DNA from: Candidatus Palauibacter polyketidifaciens
GTDB lineage: Bacteria; Gemmatimonadota; Gemmatimonadetes; Palauibacterales; Palauibacteraceae
Direction: 5' to 3'
DNA length: 38,597 nt
Assembly (NCBI RefSeq): GCF_947581785.1
Contig: NZ_CANPVO010000002.1
Location: 1-38,597 of the forward strand
The notes below the pieces were generated by a model. The model saw only the letters and a program-made list of their open reading frames with translations. It was not told where the DNA came from and ran no database searches. Below, piece after piece: positions 1 through 9,100 of this stretch (the stretch's first letter is position 1; each line of letters begins with the position of its first letter). The translations under genes were made by a program, and so were the position numbers.

Positions 1-3000
1 GTCGAGGCGATGGGCCTCAACTTCGTCGACGCGCTGATGAGCATCGGCGCGGTTGCCACCGGAGGCGAGATCGGGCGCGAATTCGTGGGCCGTGTCCTGG
101 AGACGGCCGAGGATGTCGAGGGCCTCGCGGCCGGCGACCCGGTGGCCGGGATGGGATTCGGTTCGTTCACTCCGGAGATGATCACCAGGGCGGCGCTGGT
201 GGCGCCCGCTCCGGCAGGTCTCTCCGCGGTCGCCCTCGCGACGGTGCCCATCTGCTTCGTCACCGCCGATCTCGCGTTCCGGACGGCGGGACTCCGGTCC
301 GGGGAACGCGTGCTGATCCACGCCGGGGCCGGCGGCGTCGGCCTGGCCGCGATTCAACTGGCTCAGGCCGCCGGCGCCGAGGTCTTCGCGACCGCCAGCG
401 CCGCCAAGCAGTCCTTCCTACGCTCCCTCGGCGTGGCCCATGTGTCCGACAGCCGGCAGACTGCGTTCGGCGACGAGGTCCTGCGGGCGACGGACGGAGA
501 GGGCGTCCACGTCGTATTGAACAGCCTCACCAGCGAGGGCTTCATCGAAGCGAGCCTGTCCTGTCTGGGCTCCGGCGGCCGCTTCGTCGAGATCGGGAAG
601 CGCGGCATCTGGAGCGAACAGGAGATGTCGGCGTCGCGTCCCGACGTCGCGTACACCGTCGTCGACGTGGATGAGCTGAAACGGACCGATCCGGCGCGCG
701 CGGGCGCTTCGCTCTCTCGAATCATGGACCGCCTGGCGGCCGGTGAGCTGTCCCCTCTGCCGCACACGGTCTGGCCGCTCTCCGAGATCGAATCGGCGCT
801 GGATGCCATGCGGGGCGCCCGGCACACCGGCAAGAACGTCCTCAGGATGCCCTCGCTCGCGAGGGGCGGTCTGCGGCCGGACCGAGCCTATCTCGTCACC
901 GGCGGTCTGGGCGGGATCGGCTGTGCGGTCGCCCGTTGGCTGGTCGAGCAGGGAGCCGGCGCCGTCGTTCTCAACGGCCGCCGGGATCCCGATCCGGAGG
1001 CCGAAGCGGTCATCCGCGAGCTGCGGGATGCCGGCGCCGACGTACGGGCGGAGATCGCCGACGTCACGGACTTCGCTGCGGTCGACGCCATGCTCGCCCG
1101 GATCGACCGGGGTCCGAGGCCGCTCGGAGGCGTCATCCACAGCGTGGGCGTCCTCTCGGACGGTGTCATCGAGAACCAGACGTGGGACCGCTTCGAGCAC
1201 GTGCTGTGGCCGAAGGTCCTCGGAGCCTGGCACCTCCACCGGGCGACCAGGACCAGGGATCTCGACCTGTTCGTCCTGTTCTCCAGCGGGATCGGCGTGG
1301 TCGGAAACCCCGGGCAGTCGAATCACTCCGCCGCAAACGCCTTCCTCGACCAGCTCGCCGCCCACCGGCGCGGCCTGGGCCTCCCCGGTCAGGCCATCGC
1401 CTGGGGGGCCTGGTCGGGCATCGGGGAGGCGGAAGAGCAGAGGGAGCGAATCAGGAGACGTTTCGACCACACCGCCGCAGAGTGGATCACTCCCGAACAG
1501 GGCATCGAGGCACTCGATCGGCTGGTCCGACAGGACGTCACCGCGCCCATGGTCACCGCGACCGACTGGTCCATCGTCGCCGAGGAGTTCGGGACACCGC
1601 CTCCGTTCTTCGACGAGCTACGGGCTACGAGGAAGGTCCGGCGACGGCAGACCGACGAGCCCGCCGCCTCCGGCGGTTTGATGGTACAGCTGCGGGAGGC
1701 GCCGTCGGAGGAGAAACGGCATCTGCTGGAGGCGTTCATCCAGCAGGAGTTGCAGGCCGTGCTCCACCTCCCGTCGCCGCCGTCGGCGGCGGTCGGCTTC
1801 TTCGATCTGGGCATGGACTCGCTGATGGCGGTCGAGTTGCGGAACCGGCTGAACCGCGCCTTTGCCGGCGAGTACACGACGTCCAACACGATCGTATTCG
1901 ACTACCCCAGCACCGCGGATCTCGCCGGCCACCTCGTCGGCGAGATCGAGGCGTTCACCGGCGCGCCGTCTCGCGTTCCGGAGCAATCCGTTGCGCGATC
2001 TCGTCCCACGACCCACAGGGAGGCCGACAGGGAGACCGAAGGGGAGAAGGAGGGCATCGCGATCGTCGGCATGGCCTGCCGATTCCCCGGCGCGCCCGAC
2101 GTTTCGACCTACTGGGATCAGCTCCTGGCGGGCGCCGATCTGGTCACGGAGGGACGCACCGACGTCGATTACTGGCTCGACCGCGTCGGCGATCCCGCTG
2201 CCGAGCATCCGGCTTATCGCTGGGGTGGCTTTGTCGCGGGTCTCGAACGGTTCGACGCCAGGTTTTTCGGTATCACGCCGATCGCGGCGGAAACGATGGA
2301 CCCCCAGCAGAGGATGCTGCTGGAAACAAGCTGGCAGGCGCTCGAGGATGCAGGGGTCGATCCCGGGGGGCTGAGGGGCAGCCGCACCGGCGTGTTCGCC
2401 GGTTTGAACGCGAGCGAGTACCGGGACCTAATGGTCGCGAGTGGTTCGGACGGCGGGTCCGTCGGGACGATGTCCAGCACCACCGTGGGACGCGTCGCCC
2501 ACACGCTCGGACTCATGGGCCCCGCCATGCCCTTCGTGCTGCAGTGCGCGGCGTCGCTCGCAGCGGTCCACGCTGCGTCCACGGCGCTGGAGCGTGGCGA
2601 GGTCGATCTGGCGCTGGCGGGCGGCGTGAACGCGATCCTCTCCCCCAACTTCAGCAAACTCCTGCTCGAGCACGGCCTCTTGGCATCGAGTGGACGCTGC
2701 GCCCCGTTCGACGCTTCGGCGCAGGGCTACGTTCGCGGCGAGGGATGTGGCGTCGTCCTTCTCAAGAGGCTGAGCGAAGCCGAGGCCGCCGGCGACCGAA
2801 TCTGGGCGGTCATCAGGGGTTCGGCCGTGAACCACAGCGGCACCGCCGCGGGACTGACGATGCCGAGCGGCCTCGCCCAGGAACAGGTCATCGAGGAGGC
2901 GCTGTCTCGCGCCGGCGTCGCCCCGGCCGGTATCGACTACCTGGAGGCCCATGGCGGGGGGTCGGATATCGGCGACGCCATCGAGGTGCAGGCCGCAGCC

Positions 3001-4629
3001 GCCGTCTACGGCCGCGAGCGGGACGCGGATCGCCCGCTGCTGATCGGGACGGCCAAGACGAACATGGGTCACCTTGAATCGGCGGCGGGCATCGCGGGAC
3101 TGATCAAGGTCGTCCTTGCCATGCGCCATGGAGTGATTCCGAAGCACCTGCACTTCGAGACGCCGAACCCAAATGTGGACTGGGACCGGCTGCCCGTGCG
3201 GATCACCTCCGAACGCACCCATTGGCCGCCGGCCAACGGCTGTCCCGCACGAGCCGGAATCAGCGCCTTCGGATTCTCCGGGACGAACGCGCACGTCGTC
3301 GTCGAGGGTTACGCCGCGCCGGGCGGCGACCCTGCGCCCCGTGAAGAACTCGGCCCCTGGGGAGCGCCGACATCTGTGGCTGTCGTCGCTCCCGAGCCCG
3401 TCGTCGCTCCGGAGCCCGTCGCCGATCCGCGAGCGGCTGGCGAACGGCGCGACTCACGCCAGACGCGTATCCTGCCGCTCTCCGCGAAGTCCGGGAGCGC
3501 CCTGCGGTCGCTCGCCGGACGCTTTCTCGGCTGGGTCGACGGACACAACGCCGACCTCGAGTCCGACGACCGCGCGGCGGGTCCGCTCCTGTCCGACATG
3601 GCATGGACCGCCGGCACCGGCCGGAGTCACTTCCCCTACCGCGCCGCGGTGCTGTTCCGGAACCGGGAATCGCTGGTCGGCGGCCTCCGGGCGCTCTCCA
3701 GGGCGAGCGCCAGGGCTGAGTCGCCGGGAGCGACGAATGTCGCCTTCGTCTACCCCGGGTCCGACGGTCGGTGGACCGGCACGGGAGCGGCGCTCTACCG
3801 GACCGAGCCGGTGGTTCGAGCAGTTCTGGATCGTTGTGACGAAGTGCTCCGGGAGCAGCGCGGCGAATCGCTCGTCGAGATCATGTTCGGGCGAACGGCG
3901 GGCGATCTGGACGACCCGGCCTGGGCCTATCCGGCCGTCTATGCGTTCGAATGCGGACTGACCGCTCTCTGGTCGAGCATCGGGATCCGGCCGAATGTCG
4001 TCGCCGGGTTCGACGCCGGCGAATTCGCAGCGGCCCGGGCCGCCCGGATCTTCAGCCTGGAAGACGGCCTCCGTCTGGCGGCGGCCGCAGGCGAGTCGGC
4101 GACGGCGAAATCACCGGCCGCGGGCGCAGTGCGGTTCGCTGGAGAAGTGGTCCTGGAACGCCCATCTCTCGCGGTAATCCGCGGCGCCGACGGCCGCCCG
4201 TTGGGGGCCAACGAAGCGCTTGCCACCTCCTTCTGGCTCCAGCGCGATGGGCAGTCTGCCGAACCGGAAGCCTGCGCGCCGACTCTGGCGGACAGAGGCG
4301 TCGAGGTAGTGCTGGAAGTCGGTCCCCGACCGTCCGTGGCCCCAGCGATCGCCGAAGCCTGGCCGGCCTCCGACGCCGAAACCGCCGGCAACGAAGGAAA
4401 CCGCAGCACTCCGCTCGTAGTGGCGAGTCTGGGGTCGCCGGCCGGCGGCGCCACCGCGACCGACACGTGCGACAGTTTCCTCGAGGCCGCGGCCGCCGCC
4501 TACGAGGCCGGGCTGCCGATCTCCTTCGCGGGCCTCTTCGCGGGCGAGGAGCGGTGCAGGATCTCGCTGCCCGGCTATCCCTTCGAGCCCGTGCGCCACT
4601 GGGTGGAGCCTCCCAGCAGCCCGCTCTGA
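1..4629 (+). CDS. Type I PKS, 3' part (ER-KR-ACP-KS-AT), 5' end outside window
   Basis: The frame is open from base 1 and begins inside an enoylreductase, so the start lies upstream. Numbering from base 1, the order is ER (about 1-275, NADPH loop GAGGVGLAAIQ near 107), KR (about 290-480, TGGLGGIG), ACP (about 555-645, Ser607 in GMDSLM), then a second KS (about 680-1105) and a truncated AT (about 1150-1540). The ACP is nearly identical to that of the PKS at 6195-16514. The terminal KS keeps Cys849, His984 and His1024, but the usual TACSSS context reads LQCAAS. The AT has GFDAGE where GHSxGE is expected, so Asp1338 replaces the nucleophile, and the subdomain carrying the HAFH-type motif is absent. 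The KR has His442 where Tyr is usual. By analogy with its paralogue the missing part should be KS-AT-DH-MT (inference). No thioesterase is present. Confidence 0.95.
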   Translation, partial: VEAMGLNFVDALMSIGAVATGGEIGREFVGRVLETAEDVEGLAAGDPVAGMGFGSFTPEMITRAALVAPAPAGLSAVALATVPICFVTADLAFRTAGLRSGERVLIHAGAGGVGLAAIQLAQAAGAEVFATASAAKQSFLRSLGVAHVSDSRQTAFGDEVLRATDGEGVHVVLNSLTSEGFIEASLSCLGSGGRFVEIGKRGIWSEQEMSASRPDVAYTVVDVDELKRTDPARAGASLSRIMDRLAAGELSPLPHTVWPLSEIESALDAMRGARHTGKNVLRMPSLARGGLRPDRAYLVTGGLGGIGCAVARWLVEQGAGAVVLNGRRDPDPEAEAVIRELRDAGADVRAEIADVTDFAAVDAMLARIDRGPRPLGGVIHSVGVLSDGVIENQTWDRFEHVLWPKVLGAWHLHRATRTRDLDLFVLFSSGIGVVGNPGQSNHSAANAFLDQLAAHRRGLGLPGQAIAWGAWSGIGEAEEQRERIRRRFDHTAAEWITPEQGIEALDRLVRQDVTAPMVTATDWSIVAEEFGTPPPFFDELRATRKVRRRQTDEPAASGGLMVQLREAPSEEKRHLLEAFIQQELQAVLHLPSPPSAAVGFFDLGMDSLMAVELRNRLNRAFAGEYTTSNTIVFDYPSTADLAGHLVGEIEAFTGAPSRVPEQSVARSRPTTHREADRETEGEKEGIAIVGMACRFPGAPDVSTYWDQLLAGADLVTEGRTDVDYWLDRVGDPAAEHPAYRWGGFVAGLERFDARFFGITPIAAETMDPQQRMLLETSWQALEDAGVDPGGLRGSRTGVFAGLNASEYRDLMVASGSDGGSVGTMSSTTVGRVAHTLGLMGPAMPFVLQCAASLAAVHAASTALERGEVDLALAGGVNAILSPNFSKLLLEHGLLASSGRCAPFDASAQGYVRGEGCGVVLLKRLSEAEAAGDRIWAVIRGSAVNHSGTAAGLTMPSGLAQEQVIEEALSRAGVAPAGIDYLEAHGGGSDIGDAIEVQAAAAVYGRERDADRPLLIGTAKTNMGHLESAAGIAGLIKVVLAMRHGVIPKHLHFETPNPNVDWDRLPVRITSERTHWPPANGCPARAGISAFGFSGTNAHVVVEGYAAPGGDPAPREELGPWGAPTSVAVVAPEPVVAPEPVADPRAAGERRDSRQTRILPLSAKSGSALRSLAGRFLGWVDGHNADLESDDRAAGPLLSDMAWTAGTGRSHFPYRAAVLFRNRESLVGGLRALSRASARAESPGATNVAFVYPGSDGRWTGTGAALYRTEPVVRAVLDRCDEVLREQRGESLVEIMFGRTAGDLDDPAWAYPAVYAFECGLTALWSSIGIRPNVVAGFDAGEFAAARAARIFSLEDGLRLAAAAGESATAKSPAAGAVRFAGEVVLERPSLAVIRGADGRPLGANEALATSFWLQRDGQSAEPEACAPTLADRGVEVVLEVGPRPSVAPAIAEAWPASDAETAGNEGNRSTPLVVASLGSPAGGATATDTCDSFLEAAAAAYEAGLPISFAGLFAGEERCRISLPGYPFEPVRHWVEPPSSPL

Positions 4630-5504
4630 CGAAGGAAAACGCGGAGCATCGCGACGCATTCCGCCGGCTTCTCCAGCTGCAGAAGGTGGGTAGAGTCCAC
4701 GATGAAGTCGTAATCCACGCTCTCGATGTGCTTCAGATCAAAGCTGGGCAGGTACGCGTGCGGGAGAGTCGGGTCGGCCCCGATCACTTTCGTGGGACAA
4801 TAAAGCATGTCCAGGTCCAGCAGCGGGGCGAAGCTCCTCATGTATTCCGAGACCTGCGCTTCGAACTCCCGTGGACAGCGGAGTCCAAGGCCTTCTCCAT
4901 CCGCCGCCTTCGTAAGGGTCGTCCTTGCCACGAGTTCCCGCACCCCGGGCACGACCCGGGCATACAGCGGAGAATACCGAAGAAGGTCCGAGAACTCCTC
5001 CTCGGACCGGAAACGGGGCGACCGTCGCCGCGTCAGCGCCGTCTGGCGGTCCAGGGCCTCGTCGAACTCCGCTTCACTTGCCGCAGGCTTGCAGAGGGGC
5101 GGATCGAACAGCACCAGACCCGAGTAGGGACCGGAGAGGGAGAGAATGGCCGTAAGCGTCGAAAGCGAATGAAAGACGCCTACGGTCGGCTTGTCTCCGA
5201 GACGCTCGGCGATGGCCCTGGCGAGGACGTCATGGTCGTGGAGCATCGTCGGTATGTTGTGATGCTTCCGCTCACCGACGGCATTCCAGCCGTGGTTTCT
5301 GATGTCGTAGACAACCAGATCGAACTCGTCTGCCAGGAGAGACCAGAACGGATAGTAAGCGTCGATGGCGAGGCCGTTGCCATGACTCAGAACCAGGCGA
5401 ACCGGGGAATCCGGCCGGCCATGCCGCCGCACGACGGTGACCGTGTTCTCGTCGAGCCGCACCTGTTCCACCGCAAGGGGCTCAGGTAGTTCCCAGACAG
5501 TCAA
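4575..5504 (-). CDS. Alpha/beta hydrolase, cassette 1
   Basis: This 309-residue protein has an alpha/beta-hydrolase fold. SHGNGLAIDAYYPFW forms the oxyanion region, Ser113 lies in the elbow VFHSLST, an acid probably lies in VIGADPT, and His273 lies in STHLLQLEKP. The elbow lacks the usual flanking glycines (GxSxG). It starts with TTG; an in-frame TAG lies two codons upstream, so no earlier start exists. It is paralogous to the gene at 18288-19202 but has about 12 extra C-terminal residues, which make it overlap the 3' end of the convergent PKS gene by 55 bp. It follows the discrete ACP gene on the same strand. A role in releasing or editing PKS- or ACP-bound acyl chains is inferred from position; other ester, thioester or lactone substrates are possible. 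Confidence 0.85.
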   Translation of the reverse strand: MTVWELPEPLAVEQVRLDENTVTVVRRHGRPDSPVRLVLSHGNGLAIDAYYPFWSLLADEFDLVVYDIRNHGWNAVGERKHHNIPTMLHDHDVLARAIAERLGDKPTVGVFHSLSTLTAILSLSGPYSGLVLFDPPLCKPAASEAEFDEALDRQTALTRRRSPRFRSEEEFSDLLRYSPLYARVVPGVRELVARTTLTKAADGEGLGLRCPREFEAQVSEYMRSFAPLLDLDMLYCPTKVIGADPTLPHAYLPSFDLKHIESVDYDFIVDSTHLLQLEKPAECVAMLRVFLRQSGLLGGSTQWRTGSKG

Positions 5505-5567
5505 CGGCTACCGATTCCGCCTATGCCCTGGGCCGACGCCGACCGCTGTCGGAAAGGCTCGGGACGA

Positions 5568-5602
5568 TGCCCGCTGAGCCGACCGGAGGGTCGGAGCGGG
5601 CA
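5568..5602 (-). repeat. GC-rich stem-loop between ACP1 and hydrolase 1
   Basis: The arms TGCCCGCT and AGCGGGCA (8 bp) enclose a second stem, CCGACC/GGTCGG (6 bp), with a GAG bulge on one side and a GGAG loop. No U-tract follows on the - strand, so it does not look like a classical intrinsic terminator. It lies between two co-directional genes at the same place as the hairpin in cassette 2. A role in mRNA processing or in setting the ACP:hydrolase ratio is inference. Confidence 0.55.
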
Positions 5603-5618
5603 CCGCCGCCAGCGAGGC

Positions 5619-5849
5619 TCAACCGGATCCGGAATCGAGAAACGCGGCCAGGTCCCGCATGTTCTTCCAGTTGGCAACCTCCTCGGGGGGAATCTCGACA
5701 CCGAACGCCACCCCGACCTTCTTCACGAAGGCTACGGCGTCAAGGGACGAGATGTCGGAGGAAAGCAGACCGGTGTCGAGATCCAGGTCTCTTCCGAGGT
5801 CGAGGTGCTGGCGAGCGAGTTCCTGAATGCGGGCTTCGGTTGCTGTCAT
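5619..5849 (-). CDS. Discrete acyl carrier protein, cassette 1
   Basis: This 76-residue protein has the size and helical pattern of an ACP. The phosphopantetheine site is in DISSLDAVAFV, where Ser replaces the Asp of the common DSL motif, so the carrier serine is the second Ser of SSL. The frame extends upstream, but the ATG at 5849 is preferred because GAGGA lies about 8 nt before it and the ACP fold begins at once. It is upstream of, and co-directional with, hydrolase 1, and divergent from the PKS gene at 6195. It pairs with the ACP at 19321-19539. Inferred role: a trans carrier receiving or donating the acyl chain of the neighbouring PKS. The bound acyl group cannot be read from sequence. 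Confidence 0.85.
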   Translation of the reverse strand: MTATEARIQELARQHLDLGRDLDLDTGLLSSDISSLDAVAFVKKVGVAFGVEIPPEEVANWKNMRDLAAFLDSGSG

Positions 5850-6194
5850 GGTCGGAGTCCTCGGGGTTGCATGGGTGAAAAATGTCACTTCCGCGCACCA
5901 TGAATATAGACGCTCCAGGTGAGCGATACGAACCTCGAAGGCAATACTACGGCACATCTGTCTCCCCGGATACCGTCCGAAGCGCCGCCCAGGGCGCTCG
6001 ACCGGCGGCGTCGCGTCGAAGTCCGCGTACCGCGGAGCGGCCGCGACCTAAAGCACCACCTCCCGCACCGCGGCCGCGGTGCCGTATTTTTTCTCAGCCC
6101 AACTTGATGATATTTCACATGCGGGAGCACACGCGACCGCGCCCGGGGAGTCGACCCTCGGCGGGCTGAAACCGAACGGCAGGGGGGACTGCGG
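5850..6194. promoter_or_regulatory. Divergent intergenic region between ACP1 and PKS2
   Basis: This 345-bp stretch has no supported gene. On the - strand a TATATT (+ strand 5903-5908) about 54 nt before the ACP1 start could be a -10 box; the adjoining spacer holds an inverted repeat CGCTC-CAGGT-GAGCG (5911-5925), a possible operator. On the + strand the AT-rich patch 6084-6120 contrasts with the GC-rich surroundings and may hold the PKS2 promoter, although no convincing -35/-10 pair is visible. AGGGGGG at 6181-6187 is the PKS2 ribosome binding site. All promoter calls come from pattern only. Confidence 0.4.
6065..6093 (+). terminator. Perfect palindrome plus T-run upstream of PKS2 (terminator or attenuator-like)
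   Basis: The 18-nt perfect palindrome GCACCGCGGCCGCGGTGC (6065-6082) is followed by CGTATTTTTT. As RNA it would give a GC stem of 7 bp with a 4-nt loop and a short U-tract, the form of an intrinsic terminator on the + strand, about 100 nt before the PKS2 start. It could stop read-through from PKS1, attenuate the PKS2 leader, or as DNA be a symmetric regulator site. The sequence alone does not decide. Confidence 0.45.
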
Positions 6195-9100
6195 GTGACG
6201 ACTCACGGGAACGGGCGGACACGCGAACCCGGTGAACCCATCGCGATCGTGGGCATGGCGTGCCGGTTCCCCGGCAGCAGGACCCTGTCCGATTTCTGGC
6301 GACAACTGATCGCGGGCGAGAACGCGGTCGTCGAAGGCCCTCCCGGCTCCGTCATCGGACGCGCGGGCCGGCTCTTCCCGGACTCCGGCGGCGAGAACCG
6401 GGCCCTCCGTTTCGGGGCGTTCATCGAAGACCTTGACCAGTTCGATGCGGACTTCTTCCGCATCTCTCCCATCGAAGCCCAGATGCTCGATCCGCAGCAG
6501 CGCATGATGCTGGAGGTGAGCTGGCACGCGCTCGAAGATGCGGGGATAGACCCCGAGAGCCTGAAGGGCAGCCGCACCGGAGTCTACGTCGGCATCAGCA
6601 ACAACGACTACCGGGACATGGTCATCGATGCGCCGGAGACCGCCGATACCGCGGTCGGCTTCTACGCGGTGACCGGGACGGCCCTCAACACGGCCATCGG
6701 CCGCGTCTCCTTTGCACTGGGCCTCGAGGGGCCCTGCATGGCGATCGACACCGCCTGCTCATCGTCGCTGGTGGCCCTCCACCAGGCGGTCGGGGCCCTG
6801 CAGCGCGGCGAGACGGATCTGGCCCTGTCCGGGGGCGTCCACATCTACCTTGCCGGACGTCCGCTCGAGTTGCGGGCCAACGCCGGCATGTTGTCGCCCG
6901 AGGGACAGTGCAAGGCATTCGATGCGGCGGCCGACGGCTTTGTGTGCGGTGAAGGCTGCGGTTTGCTGGTTCTGAAGCGCCTGGACGCAGCGGAAGCGGC
7001 GGGCGACCGGATCTGGGCCGTCATCCGCGGCTCATCGGTCAATCAGGACGGCGCGAGCCAGGGGCTGACCGTGCCCAGCGGCCCTTCGCAGGAGAAGGCC
7101 ATGGCAGAGGCGCTTGCCCGAGGAAGCGTCTCGCCGTCCGATGTGGACTACCTGGAGGCCCACGGCACGGGGACGGTGGTCGGAGATCCGATCGAACTCG
7201 GTGCCGCGGCGGCCGTCTACGGGCGCGGGCGCACGTCGGCGAACCCGTTCCTGGTCGGGTCCGTCAAGACCAACATCGGACACCTGGGGCCCGCCGCCGG
7301 CGTCGCCGGCGTGATCAAGGCCGTGTTGGCGATGAGGCACGGGGTGATCCCCCGGCATCTCAACTTCAACGATCCGACACCGAGCGTGGATTGGGATCGC
7401 CTGCCCGTGCGCGTAACCGACGTCATGACGGACTGGCCGCTCCATCCGGACAGGCGGCCGCTGGCCGGCGTCAATTCCTTCGGCTGGTCCGGGACGAACG
7501 CCCACGTCGTACTCGAGGGATACGGAGAAGCCGTAACGGAAACGGCAACGGACGCGGGTTCCGGTCCCGCCACGCTGCGCCCCCCCGTCGGTCCCGCGAT
7601 TCCCGTGCCGGTGTCCGCCTCCACGCCCGAGGCCGCGGACCCGAGTGACGCCCGCACGACCCGGTTCCTGCCCTTGTCGGGCAAATCGCCGGCGGCGCTT
7701 GGCGACGTCGCGTCGCGGCATCTGTCCTGGCTTGCCGAGCACTGGCGTGACGAACGTGAGGGAGAGCGGTCCGGGGCCGACACGATCGCCGACATGGTCT
7801 GGACCGCCGCATCGGGCCGAAGCCACTTCGCCCACCGCGCCGGCGTACTGTTCAGCGATGTCGCCGAACTGCGCCGGAAACTTGCACGCCTCGCCGAAGG
7901 TCAGGGTCCGGAAGCCGGCGTGGCGCCGGTCCGTGCGACCAACGTGGCTTTCGTCTTCACGGGACAGGCCAGTCAATGGGTCGGCATGGGCAGGGCGCTA
8001 TATGAGAGGGAGCCTGTTTTCCGCTCCGTCCTCGACCGCTGCGACGGACTCCTTCTGGAGGAGCGCGGCGTCTCGCTGTTGGACGTCATGTTCGGGAGCG
8101 AGGGGGCGGACGGGACGGACGGCCTGCTGGATGAGGCGGCGTGGACCCAGCCGGCGATCTATGCCCTCGAATGCGCCCTGACGGCGCTCTGGGAGAGTGT
8201 CGGCGTGGAGCCGAGCGTGGTCGTGGGCCACAGCCTCGGAGAGATGGCGGCGGCGCAGGCGGCGGGCGTGTTCGGCCTCGAGGACGGCTTGCGCTTCGCC
8301 GCGGCCCGCGGTGCGCTGATGGGCGCCACGCGCAGCGATGGCGCCATGGCCGCGATCTTCGCCCCGGCCGCTCGCATCGCCTCCGCGGTGGTGGAACAGA
8401 ATGCTGCCTCGGACGATGTCGACCTGAGCGTCGCCGTCGACAACGGGCTGCAGCAGGTCGTCAGCGGGCCCGCGAAGGATCTCGAGGCGGTTCTGGCACG
8501 CTTCGAGGCCGAAGGAGTGAAGGTGGTGCGCCTGCGACGGAGCCCCGCCTATCACAGCGCCCTCATCGAGCCCGCGCTGGACGATCTCGAAGCCGCCGTC
8601 CGCGATATCATGCCCGCTCCGCCATCTCCATCCGTGCCTGTCGTGAGCAACCTGACGGGACGGTTGCTGGAGCCGGACGAACGGATGGATGCCGCCTACT
8701 GGCGACGGCAGGCGCGGGAGCCGGTGGCCTTCCGCCGTTCGGTGGAGACGCTGGCGGAACTCGGTGTCGATGCCGTCGTGGAGATCGGCCCCCACGCCAT
8801 CCTTGGCCCGGTGGTCGCCATGACGTGGCCCGAGACGGCGCCTTCCGGCCCGCCCGTCATTCTCGCGAGCCTCCGGCGGCCGCCGCGGGATCCCGCGGAG
8901 CCGGTGGCGGATCCAAGCGGGGGCTTCGTGGAGGCCGTGGCGGGGGCCTACGAGGCCGGAATGGAGATCGGGTTCCCCGGCCTGTTCGCCGGGGAGACCC
9001 GGCGCCGGATCTCGCTCCCCGGATATCCGTTCCAGCACAGTCACCACTGGATCCCGAGATCGAGGCGCCGGCGAACGGCCGCCGGCCATCCCCTGCTCGG

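Noticed and set aside
418..1470. Antisense open frame of 350 codons opposite PKS1
   Set aside because: No domain or motif; codon pattern is the complement of the PKS frame.
936..3077. Long + strand open frame (713 codons) inside PKS1
   Set aside because: It is out of frame with a clearly functional PKS, and its product is Arg/Gly-rich low-complexity sequence typical of frame shadows in GC-rich DNA.
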